From contig NZ_LMLE01000006.1 of the NCBI RefSeq assembly GCF_001422545.1, positions 472,825 to 536,824 of the forward strand: a stretch of 64,000 nt of DNA, in the 5' to 3' direction. This document shows positions 1 to 8,570 of this stretch, one piece after another. Source of the DNA: Pedobacter sp. Leaf41 (GTDB lineage Bacteria > Bacteroidota > Bacteroidia > Sphingobacteriales > Sphingobacteriaceae). The notes beneath the pieces were generated by a model, which saw nothing but the letters and a program-made list of their open reading frames with translations, had not been told where the DNA came from and ran no database searches. The position numbers were made by a program, and so were the translations under genes. Each line of letters opens with the position of its first letter. Within the stretch, counting starts at the first letter, position 1.

Positions 1-87
1 TTTAAAAATTTGCCAAGAGTCGGTTACCTTTATTTCCTGCCAATCCTTATTTTCAAAAGCGCTTCTAATTTTTTCTTCACTCGTCAT
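1..87 (-). CDS. LOG family protein (TIGR00730-like), N-terminus only
   Basis: Twenty-nine codons run off the left edge of the window on the minus strand from an ATG at 85-87. The start MTSEEKIRSAF and the later DSWQIFK resemble the N-terminal extension of Bacteroidota LOG-family proteins (Rossmann-fold proteins related to cytokinin-activating phosphoribohydrolases, often misnamed lysine decarboxylases). The nucleotide-binding core lies outside the window, so the family call rests on memory of this N-terminal signature. The gene follows the symporter by 18 bp in the same direction, so the two may be co-transcribed. Confidence 0.5.
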   Translation of the reverse strand, partial: MTSEEKIRSAFENKDWQEIKVTDSWQIFK

Positions 88-105
88 ATATACTGTATTC
101 TAATA

Positions 106-1614
106 TTAAAATTTGGTTTGCGCATCAGTTTTTTTGCTGATGAAAAGCAAGCCGATAAATGTGATTAAACCGTTAATCAATATCAGTTCAACACTAAAAA
201 CATAGCCTCCTAAAATTTCTTTTGAATAGCTTGAAAGCAAGTAACATAAAAAAGGGGATAAAATGCAAACTATTGGTACTAATTTATCGTGCAAGCCACG
301 TTTTTTTACAAACAAACCAAAACTGTAAAGGCCCAAAAGTGGCCCGTAAGTATAGGAGGCAATAGTGAAAATTAAACTGACTACTGATGAACTATTTAGT
401 GCATTGATTACGATGATAACCAGAAACATTAAAATTGAAAAAGCCACGTGAACAGTATGGCGTTTTTTTACAGCGTCTTTTGCGTTTACATTTTCGGCTT
501 TTGCCATCCCTAAAAAGTCTACACAAAACGAGGTGGTTAAAGCAGTTAGTGCCGAATCGGTGGTGGCAAAAGTCGCTGCGGTTAACCCTAACATAAATAT
601 AACGGCCGGTACGGCGCCGAGGTTGTTCAATGCAATTTCAGGAAATAACAAATCGGTACGCGGTTTCCCCGTAATGTGATCAAGAGGAATCTCAATGCCA
701 TTTTTAGCGGCGAAGATATACAATAAAGCACCCACGCTTAAGAAGAAAACATTTAAGATTACAAACACACCTGTAAAGGTGAACATGTTTTTTTGCGCTT
801 CTTTGATGGTGCCCATGCTCAAGTTTTTCTGCATTAAATCCTGATCTAAACCCGTCATGGCGATGGTTACGAAAATACCACCGATAAACTGTTTGCTGAA
901 ATACCACTTATTGGTTAGGAAATCATCCCAAAAAAATATCTTCGAATAACTGCTGTCTTTTATCGTTTCAAAGGCTTGTGGGATACTTAAATTCAAGCTA
1001 CTACAAATAAAATAGATGGTTAAAAAAACAGATAATACTAAAAAAAACGTTTGCAAAGTATCGGTGATAATGATGGTTTTTAAACCGCCTTTAAACGTGT
1101 AAGACCATATTAAGGCCAATGAAATTAATACTGTTAACCAAAATGGAACGCCGTAATTGTCGAAAATGAAGCGCTGTAAAACAATTACTACCAGGTACAA
1201 ACGTGTTGCAGAGCCCAATGTACGACTCAAAAGAAATATAGAAGCTGCTGTTTTGTAGCTGTAATGACCTAAACGTTGCTCAATATAACTGTAAATTGAA
1301 GTTAGGTTCATTCGATAATAGAGCGGCAGAAGTACCGTACAAATGATAATAAAACCGACTGCGTTACCCAAAACGAACTGGAAATATTGGAACTGATTTC
1401 CCGCAGGTGCACCAACTTCGCCAGGTACTGAAATAAAGGTTACTCCCGAAAGTGCTGTTCCAATCATTCCAAAGGCAACCAAGTACCACTTCGAATTCCT
1501 GTTGGCGACAAAAAAGGAATTATTATCAGATGAATCTTTGGAGGTGACGAAAGAAATCATAATCAGTACTAAAAAATAACCAATTAAAAAGCACAATAGA
1601 ATGGTTGGCGACAT
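106..1614 (-). CDS. sodium:solute symporter (SSS family)
   Basis: A 502-residue polytopic membrane protein with about 13 hydrophobic segments, typical of the Na+/solute symporter family (LeuT fold, SSF domain). These proteins import a small organic solute such as a sugar, sialic acid, amino acid or vitamin using the sodium gradient. The early TM1-TM2 region with GTALSGVTFISVPG near residues 52-65 is the family's conserved substrate/Na+ region, and the internal ATFATTDSALTAL near residue 350 is also typical. The sequence does not reveal the substrate. The start is the ATG at 1612-1614, directly followed by a membrane segment. A LOG-family gene lies 18 bp downstream. Confidence 0.88.
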   Translation of the reverse strand: MSPTILLCFLIGYFLVLIMISFVTSKDSSDNNSFFVANRNSKWYLVAFGMIGTALSGVTFISVPGEVGAPAGNQFQYFQFVLGNAVGFIIICTVLLPLYYRMNLTSIYSYIEQRLGHYSYKTAASIFLLSRTLGSATRLYLVVIVLQRFIFDNYGVPFWLTVLISLALIWSYTFKGGLKTIIITDTLQTFFLVLSVFLTIYFICSSLNLSIPQAFETIKDSSYSKIFFWDDFLTNKWYFSKQFIGGIFVTIAMTGLDQDLMQKNLSMGTIKEAQKNMFTFTGVFVILNVFFLSVGALLYIFAAKNGIEIPLDHITGKPRTDLLFPEIALNNLGAVPAVIFMLGLTAATFATTDSALTALTTSFCVDFLGMAKAENVNAKDAVKKRHTVHVAFSILMFLVIIVINALNSSSVVSLIFTIASYTYGPLLGLYSFGLFVKKRGLHDKLVPIVCILSPFLCYLLSSYSKEILGGYVFSVELILINGLITFIGLLFISKKTDAQTKF

Positions 1615-1848
1615 AGTTTTGTTTTAAGGTGTTAAATGTAAAGAAAACGATTTTTATAATCAATATTTTGATTTGGAAATCAGATTTCAGTTTTCATCGG
1701 CTAATTAGCCCCGTCCTTAGCTTTACTCACCCGAAAAAATTGGGTTTCGTGCCCGCGTCGGCCGGTCTTAAATTACTTAGGTTTACCTTACTATTTCAAA
1801 CCTGACAGAAGCGGAAATCCTTTTGGTTGCAGCAACCTTGGATATGCG

Positions 1849-1910
1849 GTCATGCTGAGGCACGAAGCATCTGCCACCGATGAAACAGATTCTTCGTTCC
1901 TCAGAATGAC
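1849..1910. repeat. REP-like imperfect inverted repeat
   Basis: The arms are GTCATGCTGAGGCACGAAGC at 1849-1868 and the near reverse complement within 1886-1910 (CAGATTCTTCGTTCCTCAGA then ATGAC). They are separated by about 12-15 bases. This is the widespread CATGCTGAGG/AACGAAGC type of bacterial intergenic palindrome. It lies between two outward-reading genes, and its function is unknown. Confidence 0.65.
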
Positions 1911-2032
1911 AATATTTACCAAAAGATTGCAGCAAATGGCAGGACTGTTGGAACCTAATAACTACTGGTATTGCTTTCCAAAAAAATAATTTTGTCATGT
2001 TTTTGATAACATTTTTTATCAACCATTTTGTA

Positions 2033-2040
2033 TATTTTTG
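2033..2040 (+). promoter_or_regulatory. candidate Bacteroidota -7 box of recR
   Basis: TATTTTTG matches the Bacteroidota sigma-A -7 consensus TAnnTTTG. It ends four bases before the recR ATG, so transcription would start at or next to the start codon, giving a leaderless or nearly leaderless mRNA. I saw no -33 TTTG at the usual 19-base spacing, so this is only half a promoter match. Confidence 0.35.
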
Positions 2041-2043
2041 TGC

Positions 2044-2661
2044 ATGAATTTTTCATCCAAACTGCTTGAAGATGCGGTAAACGAATTCTCGAAATTACCA
2101 GGTGTTGGGCAAAAGACTGCGTTGAGATTGGTTTTACACCTTTTAAATAAGGAACAAGAGGAGGTTAACCAGTTTGGAAACACATTAATTAGGCTTAAGC
2201 AGGAAATTAAAAACTGCAGTATTTGCTATAACATTTCCGATCATACGATTTGCGAAATTTGTACCTCGCACAAGCGTGATAAGGAAACGATTTGTGTTGT
2301 AGAAGATACAAGGGATGTAATGGCAATCGAAAATACCGGGCAATATTTTGGTGTTTACCATGTTTTGGGCGGTTTAATCTCTCCTATGGATGGTATCGGA
2401 CCAACAGATTTATACATTGATGGTTTAGTGCAAAGAGTTTCAGCTGGTGATATTAAGGAGGTGATATTGGCGCTGAGTCCGAACATGGAAGGCGATACGA
2501 CACTTTTTTATCTTTACAAAAGATTAAAGGACTTCAATGTTCCCGTAACTACAATTGCCAGAGGAATTGCTTTTGGCGGAGAACTAGAATATACAGATGA
2601 GATTACTTTAGGCCGATCGATTATTACCCGTGTGCCTTATGAAACTGCAATGATGAAATAA
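2044..2661 (+). CDS. recR: recombination mediator RecR
   Basis: A 205-residue RecR, which works with RecF/RecO to load RecA on single-stranded DNA at gaps. The helix-hairpin-helix region is at residues 15-30 ([12 protein letters not shown]). A four-cysteine zinc finger is at C58/C61/C70/C73, and a Toprim domain starts near residue 80 (CVVEDTRD). The length is normal for the family. I start at the ATG at 2044 rather than the in-frame TTG two codons upstream because family members begin MNFSSKLL. The stop codon shares one base with the next start (TAATG), which suggests translational coupling. Confidence 0.96.
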   Translation: MNFSSKLLEDAVNEFSKLPGVGQKTALRLVLHLLNKEQEEVNQFGNTLIRLKQEIKNCSICYNISDHTICEICTSHKRDKETICVVEDTRDVMAIENTGQYFGVYHVLGGLISPMDGIGPTDLYIDGLVQRVSAGDIKEVILALSPNMEGDTTLFYLYKRLKDFNVPVTTIARGIAFGGELEYTDEITLGRSIITRVPYETAMMK

Positions 2662-3392
2662 TGGCGAAACAGTTGATTATTTTATTGGTAGCCATCGGAT
2701 TCAGTTTTGCTGTTATGGCACAAGTTAAAATCCATTCTCATAATGATTATACGCACAAACGTCCTTTTTTTGAGGCCATTGAAAATAAAGCGTTCTCAAT
2801 TGAAGCTGATGTATTCCTGATAGGCGATTCTTTAATGGTGGCGCATAGCAAGAAAGAAATAAGAGCTGGTAATACCTTAGAAAACTTATATCTAAAGCCG
2901 CTTTCCAGGTTTTCCAAAACGGAAGATTATTACGCGATCCATCTGGTAATTGATATTAAAGATGACTGGAGTTTAACTTCCAAAGCTTTACTTAAGACAC
3001 TAAAAAAATATCAAAAAGATTTCGGCAGGCAGGGAAGAAATTCAGTTGTGGTCATCACAGGTAATCGTCCGGAAACTAATTTCGACTGGGCCAATTTGCA
3101 TTTTGATGGATTACCAAATGTTGACTACTCGGCAACAGATTTACAGAAAATCGTGATGATCAGCGATAATTTTGCGAAATATTCGAAGTGGAAAGGAGTA
3201 GGAGAGATTTCAGAAGCAGACAAAGCGAAATTGAAATTATCGATTGATAATGCTCATAAATTGGGATTACCTTTTCGCTTTTGGGGCGCTCCAGATAATG
3301 AAATTTCCTGGAAAATGCTTAGTGAATTGGGCGCAGATATCATCAACACGGATAAAGTGGCCGAGGCAACCCATTATTTCAAAAGGAATTAG
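2661..3392 (+). CDS. secreted PI-PLC / glycerophosphodiesterase-like protein
   Basis: A 243-residue protein with an N-terminal signal peptide (hydrophobic residues 4-19, cut after VMA). It then has HSHNDY at residues 25-30, the hallmark of the phosphatidylinositol-specific phospholipase C-like TIM barrel family related to yeast Aim6. SIEADVFL near residue 50 and VAHSKKE near residue 63 supply further acidic and histidine residues of the active site. It probably cleaves a phosphodiester in the periplasm or on the outer membrane, but the substrate is unknown. Its ATG overlaps the recR stop codon by one base, so expression is probably coupled to recR despite the unrelated role. Confidence 0.75.
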   Translation: MAKQLIILLVAIGFSFAVMAQVKIHSHNDYTHKRPFFEAIENKAFSIEADVFLIGDSLMVAHSKKEIRAGNTLENLYLKPLSRFSKTEDYYAIHLVIDIKDDWSLTSKALLKTLKKYQKDFGRQGRNSVVVITGNRPETNFDWANLHFDGLPNVDYSATDLQKIVMISDNFAKYSKWKGVGEISEADKAKLKLSIDNAHKLGLPFRFWGAPDNEISWKMLSELGADIINTDKVAEATHYFKRN

Positions 3393-3437
3393 AAGGTGTC
3401 AAGTCTTGATACTTGATTTCCTTTACTAGATACTAAT
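3393..3437. repeat. degenerate tandem micro-repeat (CTTGATA / TACTAGA)
   Basis: The gap between the phosphodiesterase stop and the SDR start is built from near-tandem short units: TCTTGATACTTGAT followed by TACTAGATACTAA. It belongs to a class of short intergenic repeats that recurs next to genes across this window. Confidence 0.45.
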
Positions 3438-4256
3438 ATGAACCTAAAAGATAAAGTAATCATCATCACAGGCGCATCGAGCGGAATTGGAAAGGCTTGT
3501 GCTGAAGAATTTGCTAAACGTGGCGCAAACCTGGTTTTAGCCGCCCGCCAATATGTTACGCTTTGCGAAATCACAGCAGACTTAGAAAAAAAATACGGCA
3601 TTAGAGCGGTTGCCGTTCAGGCAGATGTAAGCAAAGAAGCCGATTGTGAATTGATTATCAAACAAACGCTGGTTTCGTTTCAAAAGATAGATATTTTGGT
3701 AAACAATGCAGGCTTATCTATGCGTGCCTTATTTAATGATTTGGATTTATCGGTACTGAAAAATTTAATGGATGTTAATTTTTGGGGTACTGTTTATTGT
3801 ACAAAATATGCCCTGCCAGAGATTTTGAAAACGAAAGGAACCGTTGTTGGCATCTCATCAATAGCAGGCTATCGCGGTTTACCAGGGAGAACAGGTTATT
3901 CGGCATCAAAATTCGCTATGAATGGTTTCATGGAATCATTGCGTACCGAACTTTTAAAAACCGGTGTAAATGTTTTAGTGGCCTGCCCGGGATTTACAGC
4001 TTCCAATATTCGGGTAACAGCCTTATCAAAAGATGGAGCCGCACATGGGGAAACGAGCATGGATGAAGGCAAAATGATGACTTCTGAAGAAGTAGCCAGC
4101 ATAATTGCTGATGGAATTGAAAAACGCAAACGAACATTGGTAATGACTGGTCAAGGTAAGTTAGCGGTTTGGATGAACAAGTTATTCCCGGCTTTTGTAG
4201 ATAAAAAGGTTTTTGATTTGTTTGCGAAAGAGAAAAATCCATTGATTAAGGCATAA
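3438..4256 (+). CDS. SDR family oxidoreductase
   Basis: A classical short-chain dehydrogenase/reductase of 272 residues with an NAD(P)-binding Rossmann fold. The TGASSGIG cofactor loop is at residues 11-18, NNAG at 89-92, the catalytic serine at about 140-141 and Y154-x3-K158 (YSASK). LAAR after beta-2 suggests NADP(H) preference. The length is slightly above the classical 250, with a C-terminal tail containing a hydrophobic patch (NKLFPAFVDKKVF), as in DltE/DHRS7-like members that associate with membranes. The substrate is not predictable. It lies 45 bp after the phosphodiesterase gene and may be read from the same transcript. Confidence 0.92.
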   Translation: MNLKDKVIIITGASSGIGKACAEEFAKRGANLVLAARQYVTLCEITADLEKKYGIRAVAVQADVSKEADCELIIKQTLVSFQKIDILVNNAGLSMRALFNDLDLSVLKNLMDVNFWGTVYCTKYALPEILKTKGTVVGISSIAGYRGLPGRTGYSASKFAMNGFMESLRTELLKTGVNVLVACPGFTASNIRVTALSKDGAAHGETSMDEGKMMTSEEVASIIADGIEKRKRTLVMTGQGKLAVWMNKLFPAFVDKKVFDLFAKEKNPLIKA

Positions 4257-4261
4257 TTGCG

Positions 4262-4346
4262 GATGGGTGCGTAGGGAAAAGGAAATAGATAATAGGAAAT
4301 AGTTAATAAGACATAGTAAATGGCTAATAGGAAATAGTTAATGGCT
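4262..4346. repeat. degenerate tandem micro-repeat (AATAGGAAATAG)
   Basis: Directly after the SDR stop codon, units such as AATAGGAAATAGTTAAT recur three to four times with small changes (GGAAATAGATAATAGG, then AAATGGCTAATAGGAAATAG). No coding function is apparent. Similar GGAAATAGG units lie after argS at 10664-10735. Confidence 0.45.
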
Positions 4347-4468
4347 TTAAATAGCGCACAACTCGACTTGAAAACCTAATCTATTCCTGATTTCCGTTCT
4401 TTCTTAGATAAATCTATATGAACAACAATTTCGTTTTTTCACCATTGAATGTTTAGATCGTTTTCAAC

Positions 4469-5323
4469 ATGACAAAATACTTCATTTTAGCAATGCTCTT
4501 GTGTCAAGCCGTTATCGCTTCAGCACAAATAATGACAGTAAAAAACATTAATTATGCTGGCAATGCCGAAGAAAATAACACGCTAAATATCTTTTACAAA
4601 AATGATAGTGTTAAAAATAAGCCTGTTTTAATATTCATACATGGCGGATCTTGGAGCAGTGGAAAAAAGGAAACATATTGGTGGCTTGGTAGAAATTTCG
4701 CTAGAAAAGGAGTAGTTACGGTTATTATTAATTATCCTTTAGCACCTGAAGCGCAATATCAAAAAATGGCTAATGATTGTGCTTTGGCTGTAAAATGGGT
4801 GAAGCAAAATATATCGCAATATGCCTCGAGTGCAGAGAATATTTTTGTAATGGGCCATTCTGCTGGTGCCCATTTAGGCGAACTGATTAATTCAGATCCA
4901 CAATATTTTCAACATGCTGGAATCAAAAATCCAATTAAGGGTGTAGTTTTGAACGATCCCTTCGGACTCGATATTTTTGAATATTTAACCGAAGCTGAGA
5001 AGGATGATTATTACTTTGATTTTTTGAGAACATTTACCGACAAACCCGCGGTTTGGAAGTCTGCGTCTCCTTTAAACTACGTGAATAATATCAAAAACCC
5101 ACATTTGCTTTTATACGGCGGAAAAACTTATGATGCCATAAAGATTCAAACGCCGAGACTTTATCAAAAGTTAAAGGCCAATAACGTCCCTGTAGAAATA
5201 AAAGAAATCAATGGCAAAAGCCACGTTCCGATGATTAGTCAGATGATATTTGGGGGCAATGATTTGTACAAATACATTCTTGAATTTATAGCGAGTTCAT
5301 CATTACAATTTGATGCCGATTGA
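4469..5323 (+). CDS. secreted alpha/beta hydrolase
   Basis: A 284-residue carboxylesterase-type alpha/beta hydrolase. It has a signal peptide (residues 1-19, cut before QIM), HGGSW at 58-62 as the oxyanion-hole strand, nucleophile elbow GHSAG at 129-133 (Ser131) and a C-terminal catalytic histidine in KSHVP near residue 255. The HGG motif places it with the BD-FAE/hormone-sensitive lipase-like esterases, which act on small acyl esters in the periplasm. The native substrate is unknown. Its TGA stop directly abuts the stop codon of the convergent PhnA-like gene. Confidence 0.88.
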   Translation: MTKYFILAMLLCQAVIASAQIMTVKNINYAGNAEENNTLNIFYKNDSVKNKPVLIFIHGGSWSSGKKETYWWLGRNFARKGVVTVIINYPLAPEAQYQKMANDCALAVKWVKQNISQYASSAENIFVMGHSAGAHLGELINSDPQYFQHAGIKNPIKGVVLNDPFGLDIFEYLTEAEKDDYYFDFLRTFTDKPAVWKSASPLNYVNNIKNPHLLLYGGKTYDAIKIQTPRLYQKLKANNVPVEIKEINGKSHVPMISQMIFGGNDLYKYILEFIASSSLQFDAD

Positions 5324-5908
5324 CTAGCCTTTTCTTAAGTATTTAGTTAAAATCACAATGGTTTGGCCTTCAACTTTCCCTTCAATTTGTTCGGTATTAT
5401 CATGAACCAAACGGATATTTTTCACCACTGTACCTAATTTTGCACTCAAAGTTGAACCTTTAACATCCAAAGTTTTAACCAAGACAACGGTATCACCTTC
5501 GTGTAAACGAGTTCCATTGCTATCCTGATGAAATTCGACCGTTCCATCCATTTCATGATCGCCTGTTTTTTTCGCCCATTCTAAAGTCTCGTCTTCCAGG
5601 TATAAGATATCCAAACTATCTGATGCCCAACCTTCGTTTCTTAATCTGCTTAGCATTCTCCATGCCACCACTTGCACAGGTGCAAATTCTGACCACATGG
5701 TTTCTGTGAGTATTTTCCAATGCTTGGCATCTAACTGTTCTGTTTTTTCAATTTGATTTAGACAGGTTTTACAAACTAAAATGCTGTTATCGCTATTGGC
5801 ATTGCTCGTTGGGGGAACTTCATAAACACTTAGACTGTTCTCTGATGTGCAAAGTTCGCACTTGTATCCCGAACGTATTTGTAATTCTTGTGCTAAAGAC
5901 ATATTCAT
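5324..5908 (-). CDS. PhnA domain-containing zinc-ribbon protein
   Basis: A 194-residue cytoplasmic protein. The N-terminal zinc ribbon has C17-x2-C20 and C46-x2-C49. The C-terminal half (from about residue 125) is the PhnA/YjdM domain with GDTVVLVKTLDVKGS and a closing GQTIVILTKYLRK. Despite the name, PhnA/YjdM proteins have no proven role in phosphonate breakdown. The protein is longer than E. coli YjdM because of a middle segment (about residues 55-125). ATG 5906-5908 is used; the ATG two codons later is equally possible. It is convergent with the hydrolase gene, with no spacer between the stop codons. Confidence 0.85.
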   Translation of the reverse strand: MNMSLAQELQIRSGYKCELCTSENSLSVYEVPPTSNANSDNSILVCKTCLNQIEKTEQLDAKHWKILTETMWSEFAPVQVVAWRMLSRLRNEGWASDSLDILYLEDETLEWAKKTGDHEMDGTVEFHQDSNGTRLHEGDTVVLVKTLDVKGSTLSAKLGTVVKNIRLVHDNTEQIEGKVEGQTIVILTKYLRKG

Positions 5909-6015
5909 TTTAAATTTTCGGCGAAAGTACTAAAACTATCTGTAATTAATTGTGGTATGAACTGCATTGTATTTCGGCTGGTGAAGATACCAGCCGATAG
6001 CGTTTTAAATGCGTT

Positions 6016-6099
6016 CGTGATTGCGAGGTACGAAGCAATCTTATAACAATAGGGTTTGCCTTTTGGTCGCATTAGGATTGCTTAGTGCCTCGCATGATG
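6016..6099. repeat. REP-like inverted repeat (ATTGCGAGG type)
   Basis: The left arm GATTGCGAGGTACGAAGCAA is at 6019-6038. The right arm AGGATTGCTTAGTGCCTCGC (6074-6093) is followed by ATGATG. They are imperfect reverse complements around a roughly 35-base centre. This is a widespread type of bacterial intergenic palindrome. It lies downstream of the CtlX-like gene. Confidence 0.6.
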
Positions 6100-6133
6100 T
6101 GGAGGTGAGCGGGAAAGAAATTAAGCGAAAAAC

Positions 6134-7051
6134 CTATTTTGATTTCGCCGGTAAATGAATTTCTGCTAACATGCACCTTGCGCTACCGCCACCATTTTTT
6201 TCAATGGTGTATATCGGTGCATAAATAATTCGGGAATATTTTTCCAAGACACTGATTTGATCCTTTGTTAATGACAAATAGGCTTGCTCTGACATTACCA
6301 ATAGACTTTCGCCTTGTGTGTTAGATACCTGTAGCATGTTTCCAGCAAAGTGATTCATTTGATCATAACTAATCGTAACAATTTCCTTGTTAGTTAATGT
6401 AAGTACTTTGCGTACAAAATCGCGTTCATACAAATTGGCAATTGAATCAAGACAAACAACGGCGAAACGATCTCCGATGCACATCATCACGTTGGTATGG
6501 TATATCGGAAATCCGCTCGAATCAAGAGCGTTAAATATAACTGATTTGTATCCAGCTAACTGACAGAAATTGTTAAATGCCTCTACCTCTGTACGAATGC
6601 TCAGGCAAGCATATGCAATTTTGTTAGCACGATCTAAAACCATACTACCAGTGCCCTCAAGAAAAATGTTCGCAGTTTCGTAGAAACTTAAATCATTTAC
6701 ATTATTTACCTGAAATTTTTCTGTCAAGCCATCTAATATTTCATTTCTACGCTCCAATCTCCGGTTTTCAGAAAACATCGGGTAGAGGTAAATGCTACCA
6801 TCATCGTGAAAAGAAACCCAATTATTCGGGAAGATAGAATCAGGTGTTTCAGGTTGCAAAGTATCATCTACAACGGTAACATCAACATCGTTTTTTCTCA
6901 ACAGATCTACAAAACCATCAAACTCTTTTAAAGCCTGGCTTTGTACATCACTTTCAGTTGAGGCTACCTGAAATTTATTATTGCCCGCAGTTTGCTCATT
7001 GAATTTAAAATCAACCGGGCGAATCATTAGGAGGTGATTGGTTGTTTGCAT
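6134..7051 (-). CDS. ctlX: citrulline utilization hydrolase CtlX-like (arginine deiminase-related)
   Basis: A 305-residue member of the guanidino-group-modifying superfamily (pentein fold). Visible family residues are FPNNW at 74-78, the acidic LEGTGS at 131-136, His185 in YHTNV and the C-terminal nucleophile Cys293 in GGGSARCM. CtlX-type proteins hydrolyse ureido or guanidino compounds related to citrulline and arginine. The exact substrate here is inferred from family resemblance. It lies 70 bp downstream of a second pentein, the arginine deiminase, in the same direction, and that pair faces away from argS. This points to a small arginine/citrulline catabolic operon. Confidence 0.82.
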   Translation of the reverse strand: MQTTNHLLMIRPVDFKFNEQTAGNNKFQVASTESDVQSQALKEFDGFVDLLRKNDVDVTVVDDTLQPETPDSIFPNNWVSFHDDGSIYLYPMFSENRRLERRNEILDGLTEKFQVNNVNDLSFYETANIFLEGTGSMVLDRANKIAYACLSIRTEVEAFNNFCQLAGYKSVIFNALDSSGFPIYHTNVMMCIGDRFAVVCLDSIANLYERDFVRKVLTLTNKEIVTISYDQMNHFAGNMLQVSNTQGESLLVMSEQAYLSLTKDQISVLEKYSRIIYAPIYTIEKNGGGSARCMLAEIHLPAKSK

Positions 7052-7061
7052 AGGAGTTAAA

Positions 7062-7121
7062 TTGTAAAGTTAAAAGTTTAAAGATTCTTGACTTAGTGTT
7101 TTTACTTTGAACTTTTTACTT
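7062..7121. repeat. degenerate micro-repeat between the two deiminase genes
   Basis: The spacer is made of near-repeats of AAAGTT/AAAAGTTT and then TTTTTACTTTGAAC followed by TTTTTACTTTCAAC. No stem strong enough for a terminator is seen, so the two deiminase genes may be on one transcript. Confidence 0.4.
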
Positions 7122-8570
7122 TCAACTTAAACTGTCTCTCAATACCGGTAAGCTCATACAGTGGAAACCTCCACGGGCACGAGAAAGTTCTGCTGATGGC
7201 ATTAAAATTAAAGTATCGGTGATGGTTTCTGCGTCTACTTTTCCACTTTCCAAATCCTGAATCAGATCTTTCACATCAACTACGTTAAAACCAGCTGCTT
7301 TAAATGCTTCTACAGTTTTATCGTTTCTATCATAACCTAAAACAACACCTTCTTTTATGGCTAGCAGATTGCAGGAATCCGTCCATTGCTCTCTGGAATC
7401 GTATGGGAATTGGTTATTGCCGCTATAAATAATTTTGGTTGGTTCGCTGCTCTTTAAATCGTTCTGACTAATGTCGTTCAACAAAGCCTCTACGTGTTCA
7501 AAGTGTTTTGGCTCTTGTGGATTAGCCTTTGTAAATTGAATTGCAGTTGTGGCCTCCAATTTTTCAGGGTCTTTTAAAAAGTTAATTGGTTCGTATAAAT
7601 TATATTTTGGTGAATGGGCAATAGAGTTTAAAATTACCCATGTATTGCGTTTAACCTGTGTAAAAACCGTGTCCAGGTGCATGTAATCGCGTTTGCTTGG
7701 GATTTTCACCACCGTTACCTTTTCCACCACATCGTTATCAAACAATAATTTTATCGCCTCGTTTGCGCCATGCTCAGAAGTACGTTCACTGCAACCGATC
7801 AAAACATGGTTTTCACTCACCATCATCACATCGCCACCTTCTAGTGTGGTGCTAAAAGCCGGTTCATCGCCCGGACGCAGGAAATGCATGGTAACATCAG
7901 GAATCTCGAGAACTTTGTTTTGATAGTCGGCAAACAACGGATGGTTGAAGAAAATGTAACGCATCAGAAGCGTTTCGCGAACACGGGCTTTTTTTGCCGG
8001 TTTGTTTAATAAAATATGATTATTGATGGTTGTACCTACATCTCGAGTGAAAATTAAATTCGGAATAGGCGCAAAGATCATTGTGTCGTTGGCCAAAGTT
8101 CCGGAAATAAAAATCTCCGCCAATTCCTTAGGGTCGGTATTCGTCAATTGCATTTGCACCTTATAAGTACAACCCTCGATGGCACAAACAGCTGCCACTA
8201 ATTTTTTGCGGATAGATTCGTTTTCCAACATTTCACTTAATAGATTTTGAATTTCTATTACTGAATTTGAGTTGTGAAAATCGGGATGATTGGGTTTGTA
8301 AAAATTTCTGTTTCCTTCCTCAGAATCTATTAAAGCAAGCTTTCCCTTGATTTTTTCAGGATCTAAGAAGTACATCAGGAGTTTAATGTAGTAATCGTAT
8401 TCTCCCTTTCGGATGGTATCGAGGTGGACAATATCTTCAAAAAGCCAATCTTGTGCTTTCGATGGAACCACTTTCCCCAATCCGCTATCTGGACTATGAA
8501 TTAACAACTTACGCAATCTGCCGATTTCGGTGTTTACGCTCACTTTAAAATTTGGATTTTGCTCGCTCAT
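7122..8570 (-). CDS. arginine deiminase family protein
   Basis: A 482-residue amidinotransferase/deiminase with the complete active-site set: FTRD at 174-177, EGGD at 244-247, His298 in MHLDT and the nucleophile Cys471 in GGFHCMS near the C-terminus. Arginine deiminase converts arginine to citrulline and ammonia. The protein is longer than ArcA (about 410 residues) because of insertions between residues 60 and 130 and around 330-370, a form I associate with Bacteroidota. I start at ATG 8568-8570 (MSEQNPNF). The longer reading frame upstream passes through an intergenic palindrome and has no family similarity. It is divergent from argS and upstream of ctlX. Confidence 0.88.
   Translation of the reverse strand: MSEQNPNFKVSVNTEIGRLRKLLIHSPDSGLGKVVPSKAQDWLFEDIVHLDTIRKGEYDYYIKLLMYFLDPEKIKGKLALIDSEEGNRNFYKPNHPDFHNSNSVIEIQNLLSEMLENESIRKKLVAAVCAIEGCTYKVQMQLTNTDPKELAEIFISGTLANDTMIFAPIPNLIFTRDVGTTINNHILLNKPAKKARVRETLLMRYIFFNHPLFADYQNKVLEIPDVTMHFLRPGDEPAFSTTLEGGDVMMVSENHVLIGCSERTSEHGANEAIKLLFDNDVVEKVTVVKIPSKRDYMHLDTVFTQVKRNTWVILNSIAHSPKYNLYEPINFLKDPEKLEATTAIQFTKANPQEPKHFEHVEALLNDISQNDLKSSEPTKIIYSGNNQFPYDSREQWTDSCNLLAIKEGVVLGYDRNDKTVEAFKAAGFNVVDVKDLIQDLESGKVDAETITDTLILMPSAELSRARGGFHCMSLPVLRDSLS

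Larger units (their letters stand above)
1615..2043. other. intergenic region with REP-like palindrome and recR promoter
   Basis: About 430 bp with no credible gene. A 79-codon minus-strand reading frame (1783-2022) runs through a palindromic repeat and has no family features, so I do not call it. The stretch holds the inverted repeat at 1849-1910, a fragment AACCTGACAG near 1799 that recurs near 8673, and a TAnnTTTG box at 2033-2040 just before recR. Confidence 0.6.

Noticed and set aside
1783..2022. 79-codon minus-strand reading frame upstream of recR
   Set aside because: It is translated from a REP-like inverted repeat (CHSEERRICF..RCFVPQHD type), shows no family features, and similar spurious frames arise wherever this repeat occurs.
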